Positions 8,890 to 16,769 of a DNA stretch of 64,000 nt are shown here, one piece after another. Every line of letters starts with the position of its first letter. Within the stretch, counting starts at the first letter, position 1. The DNA is from DATFTF01 sp963825175 (GTDB lineage Bacteria > Acidobacteriota > Thermoanaerobaculia > UBA5066 > Gp7-AA6): positions 1,488,001 to 1,552,000 of the forward strand of contig CAWGSA010000002.1 of NCBI GenBank assembly GCA_963825175.1, in the 5' to 3' direction. A program made the translations under genes and the position numbers. The notes beneath the pieces were generated by a model. The model saw only the letters and a list, made by a program, of their open reading frames with translations, was not told the origin of the DNA and searched no databases.

Positions 8890-8901
8890 GGGCCCTGGAC
8901 G

Positions 8902-9396
8902 ATGACGCGGCGACCAAAGGACTTCGACGACGTTCTTCGGCCCGCGCTGGCGAGGCTTCTCGACTGGGAGGACGCGCACGCGGGTTTCGATGCGGCAATC
9001 GACGGAATCGCGCCGAAGTTTCGCGGAGTGCGGCCGGAGGGGCTTCCCCATTCTGCCTGGGAGCTGCTGGAGCACTCGCGGATCTGCCAGCGCGACATCC
9101 TGGAGTTCTGCCGCGATCCCGGATACGTCGAGCTGCGGCCCGGTGACTACTGGCCTCCCACGCCGGCTCCGCCTTCCTCCGGAGCGTGGGACGAAAGCGT
9201 CGCCGCATTCCGACGCGACCGGGAAGCCCTGAAGAGGCTCGCCTCCGATCCGGAATCGGATCTGTTCGCCGTCGTCCCCAGCGGCACGGCCCAGACCTGT
9301 CTGCGAGAGCTCCTGCTGGTCGCGGACCACAACGCCTACCACGTCGGCCAGCTCGTCCTGGTGCGGCGCCTGCTCGGCTCCTGGACGGCGGGGTAA
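8902..9396 (+). CDS. DinB/YfiT-like metal-binding four-helix protein
   Basis: A 164-residue protein of the DinB superfamily. The conserved His pattern is visible: a His in WELLEHSRICQRDI and two in ADHNAYHVGQL, which together usually bind a divalent metal. A long acidic or aromatic loop (GYVELRPGDYWPPTPAPP) is common in the family members that act as putative thiol transferases or damage-inducible proteins. The actual substrate is unknown. It follows livF by 12 bp on the same strand. Confidence 0.75.
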   Translation: MTRRPKDFDDVLRPALARLLDWEDAHAGFDAAIDGIAPKFRGVRPEGLPHSAWELLEHSRICQRDILEFCRDPGYVELRPGDYWPPTPAPPSSGAWDESVAAFRRDREALKRLASDPESDLFAVVPSGTAQTCLRELLLVADHNAYHVGQLVLVRRLLGSWTAG

Positions 9397-9465
9397 CGTG
9401 GGATGGATCCGGATCCCACAAGCCCGAGCGCCGGCTGTGCACCTCTCCCTTCCTGCGTTCGGCGA

Positions 9466-9471
9466 TAGAAT
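9466..9471 (+). promoter_or_regulatory. Putative -10 element of the kinase gene
   Basis: TAGAAT lies 12 bp before the GTG-ATG start pair of the kinase gene, which implies a very short leader. No convincing -35 is visible. The same arrangement, even closer, is seen at three other genes in the window. Confidence 0.35.
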
Positions 9472-9486
9472 TCCGCGAAAAACGTG

Positions 9487-12162
9487 ATGCTGTCTGCCGG
9501 GACGCGGCTTGGACCCTATGAAATCCTTGCGCCGCTCGGTGCGGGGGGGATGGGGGAAGTCTACAAGGCGCGGGATATCCGCCTGGATCGATTCGTTGCG
9601 ATCAAGGTCCTTCCCGAGGAATTCGCCCGGCATGAAGACCGGCTTCGTCGGTTTGAAAAGGAAGCGCGCGCCGCGTCGGCGTTGAACCATCCCCACATTC
9701 TCGCTGTCTACGATGTTGGATCCGAAGCTTCAGGCTCCTACATCGTGACGGAGCTCGTCGAGGGGAGAACGCTCCGGGACATGCTTCTGAGGGGTCGGCT
9801 TTCTTTCGAAAAGCTTCTGGGCATTGCCACTCAGATCGCCGACGGCCTCGCCGCGGCCCATGAGGCGGGGATCGTTCATCGCGATCTGAAACCTTCGAAC
9901 ATCATGATTTCCAGGGAAGGCTTCGCAAAGATTCTCGACTTTGGACTCTCGAAGGTGCCCCCTTCACTAACCCCTGCAGAATCAGATGTGAGTACCGAGT
10001 CTGTGTCACTGACTGCTCCGGGGGCCCTGGTCGGCACCGCGGGATACATGTCTCCCGAAGCAGTCTCCGGAAAGCCGGTCGACTATCGATCGGACCAGTT
10101 CGCGCTGGGCGCGGTTTTGTACGAAATGGTGACCGGGAGCAGGGCCTTTGGCGGTACGACGACGGTCGAAACCCTCGCCGCCGTGGCCAGGGCCGACTAT
10201 GCCCCGATTCCCCGGGAGAACTGCCCGCCTCCGCTGATCTGGATCGTCGAGCGCTGCCTCATGAAGGACCCTTCGGATCGCTACATCTCAACCCGGGACC
10301 TCTTTCGCGACCTCAAGGCCCTCGGAACGCACCTTGGGGACCTCGCCGCCAAACCGTCACGGGACATTCGGGCCGCGTCGGTGTCACGGGTGCTCCTCGG
10401 AGCCGGTGTCCTGGGCGTCATTGTCCTGGGTGTCGTGATCTGGAGCGGTTCCGCGGGGCGGCGCGCGTTCAGGGCCCGTCCCGGAAGACCTCTCTCCGCA
10501 ACCTCCCTGTTGATCACCGCGCCCGAGAACACAACATTCAACTTCTTCGGAACATCTCCAGCTCCGATGGCTCTCTCGCCGGACGGGCGAAGGATCGCCT
10601 TTGGCGCGACCGACCCGAAGGGGAGAAATCTGCTCTGGATCCGGGAGCTGCGCGATCTCACCGCTCGGCCGCTGGCCGGAACGGAGGACGCAACTTACCC
10701 CTTCTGGTCACCCGACAGCCGCTCGCTTGCGTTCTTCTCGAACGGCAAGCTTCGACGTATCGACTCTGCTGGAGGGCCTGTCCAGGTCATCTGCACGGCC
10801 CGGGACGGCCGCGGAGGGGACTGGGGTCTGAACGGTCGAATTCTTTTCGCTCCGGACACCGAAGGCCCTCTCTTCACCGTCGACAGCAACGGCATGAATC
10901 TACGGCAGGTGACGCAGGAGAAACTGGCCAGAACCGATTTCAATCACCGCTGGCCGAACTTGCTTCCGGACGGTGATCATTTTCTCTACATGGCGCGCTT
11001 CAGCGACGATCGGCTCGGAGCGACCGGAATCTATGTGGGCTCGTTGAAGTCGCCATGGAAAGAGCGTTTACTGCCCGATCTCTCGAACGCGGTATTCGCC
11101 GATCCCGGCTATCTGCTCTTCACGCGCCGGAACTCCCTGATGGTCGTCGGTTTCGATCCGCGATCGCTTCGGTTGATGGGCGAGCCCATTGCCATCGTCG
11201 ATCAGATCGGCTACCACGGCTATCGATGGTCCGGATCGTTTACCGTCTCCCGGACGGGGACGCTGGCGTTTCTGGCGGGGAACCGCGCGTATGCGCAGCT
11301 TCGCTGGTTCTCCCGAGACGGTCGACTTCTCGGCTCGGTCGGTGAGGACGCGGATTACGAGGGTCTCCGGCTTTCGCCCAGCGGCGACCGGTGTGCCGTA
11401 GAAATCCGACAGCCGAGGACCGCAGATGTCGACATTTGGATCCTGGATCTAGCTCGGGGCGTTGCGGAACGACTCACGTCGGTGGGAGGGAATATTGCGC
11501 CCGTCTGGTCACCCGACGGCGGCAGAATAGTCTTCGCCTCGGATCGCGATGGCCATTGGAATCTCTTCACCAGGAGCGCGAGCGGCGAGGAACCGGAGCG
11601 TCTGCTGGCCCGCTCGGAGGGGGACGACAGTCCCACGGACTGGTCACGGGACGGCAGACTCCTCCTCTTCGATCACCTGGGATCGGCGCCTCACCATCAG
11701 TTGGAGATCTGGAGCTATACCTTTGCCGGCAAAGAGATGGCTTGTCTCATTCGATCGGAGGCGAACGATCAGGACGGGGTGCTTTCTCCCGACGGGCGGT
11801 ATCTCGCGTTCACCTCAGGCGAGACCGGGACTCCGCAAGTCTACGTCCGCCCCGTGGCAAGTTTTCGCGGGCGCCTGCGAATCTCGCCTGACAAGGGGTC
11901 GCGGCCGCTCTGGCGCCAGGACGGAAAAGAGCTCTTCTACCTCTCGGGAAACACTCTGATGGCGACGTCCTTGACGCTGCGGGACGGCATCGAGCTCGGA
12001 GGAACGCGTACTCTTTTCAGCGTGCCGCTACGGGAAAGCGCGAGCAACATGCCGCCCTATTGCCCTAATAGTGATGGCTCGCGGTTCCTCCTCGTGACAA
12101 ATCCCTCCAACCTGCCCATCACCGTCATCCCCGACTGGATCGCCGCGATGCACGCCGACTAG
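9487..12162 (+). CDS. Ser/Thr protein kinase with transmembrane helix and C-terminal beta-propeller
   Basis: About 890 residues. The kinase domain (about 8-275) has the glycine loop GAGGMGEVYKARD, catalytic lysine in VAIKVLP, HRDLKPSNIMI, DFGLSK and the activation-segment end GTAGYMSPEA, so it should be active. A membrane helix (VLLGAGVLGVIVLGVVIW, about 298-316) follows, then an extracytoplasmic region with repeated SPDGRR-type, WSPDGG-type and LSPDGRYLAF-type blades typical of WD40-like/TolB propellers. This layout is common in Acidobacteriota and fits a transmembrane sensor kinase. ATG at 9487 is chosen; GTG at 9484 is equally possible. The 3' end overlaps the convergent SagB-like gene by 38 bp. 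Confidence 0.88.
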   Translation: MLSAGTRLGPYEILAPLGAGGMGEVYKARDIRLDRFVAIKVLPEEFARHEDRLRRFEKEARAASALNHPHILAVYDVGSEASGSYIVTELVEGRTLRDMLLRGRLSFEKLLGIATQIADGLAAAHEAGIVHRDLKPSNIMISREGFAKILDFGLSKVPPSLTPAESDVSTESVSLTAPGALVGTAGYMSPEAVSGKPVDYRSDQFALGAVLYEMVTGSRAFGGTTTVETLAAVARADYAPIPRENCPPPLIWIVERCLMKDPSDRYISTRDLFRDLKALGTHLGDLAAKPSRDIRAASVSRVLLGAGVLGVIVLGVVIWSGSAGRRAFRARPGRPLSATSLLITAPENTTFNFFGTSPAPMALSPDGRRIAFGATDPKGRNLLWIRELRDLTARPLAGTEDATYPFWSPDSRSLAFFSNGKLRRIDSAGGPVQVICTARDGRGGDWGLNGRILFAPDTEGPLFTVDSNGMNLRQVTQEKLARTDFNHRWPNLLPDGDHFLYMARFSDDRLGATGIYVGSLKSPWKERLLPDLSNAVFADPGYLLFTRRNSLMVVGFDPRSLRLMGEPIAIVDQIGYHGYRWSGSFTVSRTGTLAFLAGNRAYAQLRWFSRDGRLLGSVGEDADYEGLRLSPSGDRCAVEIRQPRTADVDIWILDLARGVAERLTSVGGNIAPVWSPDGGRIVFASDRDGHWNLFTRSASGEEPERLLARSEGDDSPTDWSRDGRLLLFDHLGSAPHHQLEIWSYTFAGKEMACLIRSEANDQDGVLSPDGRYLAFTSGETGTPQVYVRPVASFRGRLRISPDKGSRPLWRQDGKELFYLSGNTLMATSLTLRDGIELGGTRTLFSVPLRESASNMPPYCPNSDGSRFLLVTNPSNLPITVIPDWIAAMHAD

Positions 12163-13231
12163 GCGCTCGGACGGGCCTCCGAGGATCCATCTCAAGATCG
12201 GGAGTGCCGGCACCGCAAAGATAGACGGGGAACTCGGTAACGCCGTCGAGTCGGATGAGCTTCTCGGCTCTGGTGTGCTGAATCGCGGCGGTAGTGAACC
12301 CGCCCAGGCCGTGCGCGGCCGCCAGAAGAAGGAACGTCTGCCCGAGGTGTCCGGCGTCGAGCAGAAAGATCGCATAAGCCTTGGAACTGCGATACTTCCA
12401 GAACGTGCGATCGGCGACGGCAGTCATGACACAGAGAAATGCGGCATCGCGGACCCACTCGTGACCCGACGCGATCTCTACCGCGGCGTCCCGGAAGTCG
12501 CCGGCCTTGAGCAGTTCGACGACATCGTCTCGCACGTTGTAGTGATAGACGCCGCGGGCAAGACCCTCGACGTTCCACGCGATGAGGTAACACTCAATCG
12601 GATGCCGCGACCCGCCCGAAGGACTCGACTTGCGCACGAGCTTGCCGAAGATGCTGCTCTCGAGCCATCCCGTTTGGCCCCAAGTTCCCCTCAAGATGGA
12701 CCCGACGTCGCGCGCGCTCGCCGGGGACCGGCGGAAACGCCGGATAGTTCGGCGCGCAGCGAGAGCATTGTGCAGCGAAATCGCGGGTGAGGGCCCCGTA
12801 GGAAGCTTGAGTCGAGGCTTCGATCGATAGATCTTGTAAAGACTCGGGGGGCGATCTCCTAGCAGGAACCGGCCTGCATGGCGGGACTGATTGAGGGGCT
12901 CGGTGATGTAGGAAAGATCGCGGGTGGTGAAGTGGTAGTGAGCCGCTGCAAACGAACCTCTCCATTTGCTGGCCAGGTCCGTGGCTGGACTTCTCTTTGC
13001 CCGTTGAAGCAGTTTCCACCGTCGGAGCGTCTCGATCTGCCGGCGAACCGAATCCCCGGTGTAGCCTGAAAAGCGCCGCGCCACGTCGGATGGCCTAGCA
13101 GGGCGCGAGAACGCGTCCAGCAGCTCAAGAGTGACGGGACTGACCGACAGGCGCACCCGAGCGCGGAATTCCTCGAGGATGAGACTCTCGCCTTCCCAGT
13201 AGGCAGCGAGGTTCGGACTCCGAACGTACAT
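12125..13231 (-). CDS. SagB/ThcOx-family FMN-dependent dehydrogenase
   Basis: 368 residues. The N-terminal part (about 30-80: LELLDAFSRPARPSDVARR, then RRQIETLRRWKLLQR) looks like a small winged-helix domain, frequent in SagB-type proteins. The C-terminal part (about 155-345) is a nitroreductase-fold domain: RRTIRRFRR, SPSGGSRHPIECYLIAW, GVYHYNVRDD, KAYAIFLLDAGHLGQTFLL and AAHGLGGFTTAA match the SagB dehydrogenase pattern. Relatives oxidise azolines to azoles in peptide natural products, but many are uncharacterised and no YcaO cyclodehydratase is present here. Its ATG overlaps the stop of the upstream Cys-rich small protein (TGATG), which suggests the two work together. Confidence 0.8.
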   Translation of the reverse strand: MYVRSPNLAAYWEGESLILEEFRARVRLSVSPVTLELLDAFSRPARPSDVARRFSGYTGDSVRRQIETLRRWKLLQRAKRSPATDLASKWRGSFAAAHYHFTTRDLSYITEPLNQSRHAGRFLLGDRPPSLYKIYRSKPRLKLPTGPSPAISLHNALAARRTIRRFRRSPASARDVGSILRGTWGQTGWLESSIFGKLVRKSSPSGGSRHPIECYLIAWNVEGLARGVYHYNVRDDVVELLKAGDFRDAAVEIASGHEWVRDAAFLCVMTAVADRTFWKYRSSKAYAIFLLDAGHLGQTFLLLAAAHGLGGFTTAAIQHTRAEKLIRLDGVTEFPVYLCGAGTPDLEMDPRRPVRAPSRRASRRSSRG

Positions 13232-13548
13232 CAGGGCTCAAACTTACCGTCTTTGCTGCATTGAACCACGATGTCGTCGCTGCCACTGCAGGTCACCTTG
13301 ATGTAGGGCTTCGTGCAGTCGACCTTGAAACAGTCTCCCGACCTGACCTTCCCACCAGGGCTGAACCCCAGCATCTTGCAATTCGGCGTCGCGGTGGGCT
13401 CGGGCATCGGCACCGCTTTGGCCGTCCGCCGAAGGCCGGTGCCGACGAGACCGGCCCCCAATGCGGCGATCATCGCCCGTCGGCTGAGTTTCTTCCTCGT
13501 CTCCGCGGTCCTGGTCGTTCCTGTTGAAGTCCTCTTCCTGGTTGGCAT
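13231..13548 (-). CDS. Tat-signal, cysteine-rich small protein (possible substrate of the SagB-like enzyme)
   Basis: A 105-residue protein starting at the ATG at 13548, which has a near-perfect AAGGAGGAGA site; an upstream in-frame extension is rejected. Residues 22-45 form a twin-arginine signal (SRRAMI followed by AALGAGLVGTG) ending near AKA-V. The mature part of about 60 residues has five cysteines (57, 73, 78, 87, 97) in a Gly/Ser/Asp/Lys-rich context and ends KFEP. No family recognised. It lies 13 bp after the winged helix-FHA regulator gene and is translationally coupled to the SagB-like gene. A Tat signal implies export after folding or cofactor insertion, which would allow modification in the cytoplasm first; that is inference. 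Confidence 0.7.
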   Translation of the reverse strand: MPTRKRTSTGTTRTAETRKKLSRRAMIAALGAGLVGTGLRRTAKAVPMPEPTATPNCKMLGFSPGGKVRSGDCFKVDCTKPYIKVTCSGSDDIVVQCSKDGKFEP

Positions 13549-13561
13549 TCTCTCCTCCTTG

Positions 13562-14296
13562 TCAGCCGTGTGTGAGTCCTTTCCCCACCTTTCGTCGTGA
13601 GATGCCGAGGCGTTTGGGAGTGGCCGATCCTTTCGAATCGAGAGCTCGTGGGAGCGTCGAGGTCGAGGCACAGCTGCCCGGCCGGCGAAAAACCAGTTGG
13701 ACGCTTCCGAGCCGGATCTCGTCGCCGTCCATCAAATCCCGAGAGCCGATGACGCGCGAGTCACCCAGGAACGTTCCGTTCTTGCTCCCGAGGTCGTCGA
13801 GGACCGCCCCGTCCGCGGAGACCGTGATTCGAGCATGCCAGCGTGACAAGGAGCGGTCGTCGATGCAGACGGAGACTCCCGCGCCTCGGCCGATGGTGCT
13901 CTCGCCGGCTGGAAGAACTGCCTCTGCGCCCTCCCAAACGAGATAGGCCTCATCCTCCTGATTTCCGAGCGCCGCGGGGCGTGGACCGGCCTCGGATGCC
14001 TGGCCCGCGAAGGCGTAGCCGTAGCCGTGGACCGTTCGGATGAACTGCGAGTCGTGCCCCGCGTCGCCGATCACCGCTCGGATGTCCGAAATGGCGCTGG
14101 CAAGCGTGGCTTCCGATACGAACGTGCCGGGCCACACCTTCCCGTGAAGCTCCTCCTTCGACAGGGCCCGCGGCCGGTTCTCGATCAGTAGTTCCAGCAG
14201 CCGGAAGGCCTTCGGCTGGAGATGCACCGGCTTGTCCTTGCGGAAGAGCTCCCGCGTGTCGGAGTCGAGCACGCAGTCACCGAATCGCAAGCGCAT
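13562..14296 (-). CDS. Transcriptional regulator: OmpR/ToxR-type winged helix fused to FHA domain
   Basis: 244 residues. Residues about 5-97 form an OmpR/CadC-type winged helix (LDSDTRELFR, LQPKAFRLLELLIENRPRAL, ISDIRAVIGD, IRTVHGYGYAF). Residues about 118-205 form an FHA phosphothreonine-binding domain (STIGRG, S151-x-x-H154, LGSKNGTFLGD). There is no receiver domain or membrane helix, so control is probably by binding a phosphorylated partner; the Ser/Thr kinase gene ending 1.4 kb away is an obvious candidate. The ATG at 14296 starts the conserved domain directly. It is first in a three-gene minus-strand cassette and divergent from the exported protein at 14431. Confidence 0.82.
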   Translation of the reverse strand: MRLRFGDCVLDSDTRELFRKDKPVHLQPKAFRLLELLIENRPRALSKEELHGKVWPGTFVSEATLASAISDIRAVIGDAGHDSQFIRTVHGYGYAFAGQASEAGPRPAALGNQEDEAYLVWEGAEAVLPAGESTIGRGAGVSVCIDDRSLSRWHARITVSADGAVLDDLGSKNGTFLGDSRVIGSRDLMDGDEIRLGSVQLVFRRPGSCASTSTLPRALDSKGSATPKRLGISRRKVGKGLTHG

Positions 14297-14314
14297 TTTC
14301 GCCACCCGGAAAGA

Positions 14315-14347
14315 TCCAAGAAACGTCCAAGAAACGCCAAAGACTCC
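14315..14347. promoter_or_regulatory. Tandem 11-bp direct repeats, possible operator of the winged helix-FHA regulator
   Basis: TCCAAGAAACG occurs twice head to tail (14315-14325 and 14326-14336), followed by a degenerate third copy beginning CCAAAGAC. OmpR-type winged helices bind direct repeats with a period near one helical turn, and this lies 20-50 bp upstream of the regulator start in the divergent intergenic region (14297-14430). Autoregulation, or control of the gene at 14431, is a reasonable inference. Confidence 0.5.
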
Positions 14348-14430
14348 CATCTCCGAAAAGCAAATTGTGGGTATCGCGCAAGACACGGTGATCTGCCGCG
14401 CTTTGACGCAACTTTCGAAAGGAGTTGCCC

Positions 14431-15624
14431 ATGGCCAGCCAGGACCGGAAGACGCGATGCCGGGAAGTCGCGGGAACCATTCTCCTCGTTCTTTTCCTCA
14501 GCGCGAAACGAATGAGCGGGCAGAAGGAAGTGGCGATCCTTCCCATCGAGGACTCGCTCGAGAGACAGGAGCTGGCGATCATGGATCGCCTCGTTCAGAC
14601 ATACGGTTCGACCGATTGGTCGGCCGTGGCCGACTTCATCGCATCCAACCCTGGGTCCGAGGGAAACCCGAATATCATGTTCATTTCCCTCTCGCTCGGA
14701 AATGTCTATCTCAATCGGTACGAGCGGGGAAATGATAGCGCCGATTTGGACAGGGCGTTCTCCTCTCTCGAATGGGTCGCCGCGAATCACGAGCTGTGGG
14801 GGGATCGCTGGCTGGCGGCGCCGGTCGCCAGCTACCTGGCTGTCACCTCGCTTCGCCTGAGCCACACTTGCGTTCCCGTCGCTTTCGCCAGTCGGAGCGA
14901 GGTTCTCCAGCAGAGAATCCTGGAAATCCTGGAAGAGGAAGCCGATCTCCGGCTGAGCGTCGATTTTCCGTACCAACCCTACGCCTCCTCAGAGACTGGC
15001 GACTCGAAGGGCGAGGAGGATGCCTGGGAGGCAGGCTTGTTGGCGGCTGCAGCGAATCTTCTCCCCAATCACCCCCATGCGTCCTCCTGGGAGCGCAAAG
15101 GGCGTCAACTGGCCTACGACGCGATCACAAGGCCATCGGATCCGCCCGATGAAGAGGGGTTGAAAGTATCAACCGTGGAGGAAGACTTCACTCTCGCCAA
15201 TCACGGCTTTTTCCCAAACCCGACCTACGCAGCGGCAACGATCGAGCTCCTCCTGCAGGCGGGGCTGACATATCGCCTTTCGAATCGAGAGATTCCGCAA
15301 GAGTTTGGCCACAACCTGGGTAACCTCTACGAAACGTACGCGAGCTACGTGGACTCTGATCTTCAGTGGATCGTGCCGTCGGATCCCACGGGGGAGGCTT
15401 CTCTCTTTCCTTTCTTCTTCGATTCGAAGCGGGAGGACCGGGAGGTCCGCTGCGAAGGGGACAACGGTTACTTGTGGCAGCGTACGGCGCCCGTCGTCGT
15501 CATGGACGTCGGCGCACCGTTATGGACGGCGGTTCTCAATGCGAAGGTGGTGATGTTCTACTTGATGGGGTCGTACCTCTGGCGATTTTCCGACGGTTGC
15601 TCGGGATTACTGGAGACACCTTAA
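14431..15624 (+). CDS. Exported or membrane-anchored protein of unknown function
   Basis: A 397-residue protein I cannot assign. A hydrophobic stretch at about residues 14-26 (VAGTILLVLFLSA) could be a signal peptide or anchor. The body is helical and aromatic-rich, with motifs such as DSKGEEDAWEAGLLAAA, LPNHPHASSW and EDFTLANHGFFPNPTYAAA, reminiscent of alpha/alpha-toroid proteins that act on glycans; this resemblance is weak. ATG at 14431 is preferred because AAAGGAG precedes it. It is divergent from the winged helix-FHA gene and its stop is 7 bp from the convergent citrate synthase stop. No membrane helix is clear at the C-terminus. Confidence 0.6.
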   Translation: MASQDRKTRCREVAGTILLVLFLSAKRMSGQKEVAILPIEDSLERQELAIMDRLVQTYGSTDWSAVADFIASNPGSEGNPNIMFISLSLGNVYLNRYERGNDSADLDRAFSSLEWVAANHELWGDRWLAAPVASYLAVTSLRLSHTCVPVAFASRSEVLQQRILEILEEEADLRLSVDFPYQPYASSETGDSKGEEDAWEAGLLAAAANLLPNHPHASSWERKGRQLAYDAITRPSDPPDEEGLKVSTVEEDFTLANHGFFPNPTYAAATIELLLQAGLTYRLSNREIPQEFGHNLGNLYETYASYVDSDLQWIVPSDPTGEASLFPFFFDSKREDREVRCEGDNGYLWQRTAPVVVMDVGAPLWTAVLNAKVVMFYLMGSYLWRFSDGCSGLLETP

Positions 15625-15631
15625 GGAATGC

Positions 15632-16750
15632 CTACCTCTTCTCTATCGGTATGTACGGCTGCGGGTACGCCGGCCCGGTGTACTCCGCGCGCGGGCGGAT
15701 CAGGCGATTGTGCGCGTACTGCTCGAGGATGTGCGCGGTCCAGCCCGAGATCCGGGAGACGGCGAAGATCGGCGTGAAGAGGTCGGCCGGGATCCCCAGC
15801 ACGTGATAGAGCGAAGCCGAGTAGAAGTCGACGTTGGCGTTCAACTTCTTCTCGGCGTTGACGATCTGCTCGATCCGGCGGGACATGTCGTACCAAAGCG
15901 TGACCCCCAGGGACTCGGCGACCTGTTTGGACATGGCCCGCAGGTGCGTGGCCCGCGGGTCCTCCGTCGAGTACACCCGATGGCCGAAGCCCATGATCTT
16001 CTCCCTGCGGGCCAGGCGCGCGTGGATGTCCGCGTCGACCCGGTCGAGCGAGCCGATCTCGTGCAGCATCCGGAGCACGGCCTCGTTGGCGCCGCCGTGG
16101 AGCGGCCCCTTCAGCGTGCCCACGGCCGACGTCACCGCCGAGTGCATGTCCGAGAGCGTGGCCGCCGTCACCCGCGCTGCGAACGTCGAGGCGTTCAGCT
16201 CGTGGTCGGCGTGGAGGATGAAAGCGATGTCGAGAGCGCGGACCGCGGCCGACCGGGACGTCTCGCCGGTGAGCATCCGCAGGAAATCGTCCGCGTGCTC
16301 GCGCCCCGGGTCCGGCGGCACGACCGCCTGGCCCTGCCGCAGCCGGTGCAGGGCGGCGACGACCGTCGCGACCTGGCCGGTCAACCGGCTGGCCTTGCGC
16401 CGGTTGGCCGCCGGGCTCATGTCGCGGGAGTCCAGATCGGAGGCCGACAGCGCGGAGACGACCGTCCGCAGCGCGTCCATCGGCGTCGTGGTCCGCGACA
16501 GCGAGGCCGCCAGACCGAGGACCTCCCGTGGAATCGCGCGCTCGGCGCCGATCTCCCGGCGCGTCGCAGCGAGCTCCTCCTCGCGTGGAAGCCGGCCTTC
16601 CCACAGCAGAAAGCAGACCTCCTCGAAGGTCGATTTCTCGGCCAGCTCATGGATGTCGAAGCCGCGGTAGGAGAGAATTCCCCGCTGGCCGTCGATGTAA
16701 CAGATCGACGACTCGGCCGCGACGACGTCCGCGAGGCCTTGCACCTGCAT
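15632..16750 (-). CDS. gltA: Citrate synthase
   Basis: A 372-residue short (type I-like) citrate synthase, which condenses acetyl-CoA and oxaloacetate; a 2-methylcitrate synthase cannot be excluded from sequence alone. The catalytic residues are in LKGPLHGGANEAV (His), GFGHRVY (His) and NVDFYSASLYH (Asp), and the N-terminal motif ICYIDGQRGILSYRGFDI is standard. It lies 19 bp downstream of pckA on the same strand, linking entry to the TCA cycle with oxaloacetate turnover. Confidence 0.92.
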   Translation of the reverse strand: MQVQGLADVVAAESSICYIDGQRGILSYRGFDIHELAEKSTFEEVCFLLWEGRLPREEELAATRREIGAERAIPREVLGLAASLSRTTTPMDALRTVVSALSASDLDSRDMSPAANRRKASRLTGQVATVVAALHRLRQGQAVVPPDPGREHADDFLRMLTGETSRSAAVRALDIAFILHADHELNASTFAARVTAATLSDMHSAVTSAVGTLKGPLHGGANEAVLRMLHEIGSLDRVDADIHARLARREKIMGFGHRVYSTEDPRATHLRAMSKQVAESLGVTLWYDMSRRIEQIVNAEKKLNANVDFYSASLYHVLGIPADLFTPIFAVSRISGWTAHILEQYAHNRLIRPRAEYTGPAYPQPYIPIEKR

Positions 16751-16769
16751 TGTCGTGGGCCTCGCCGGC

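Noticed and set aside
12125..13548. Complete thiazole/oxazole-modified peptide (TOMM) cluster
   Set aside because: No YcaO cyclodehydratase, no transporter and the putative precursor has a Tat signal, so only an analogy to SagB systems is supported.
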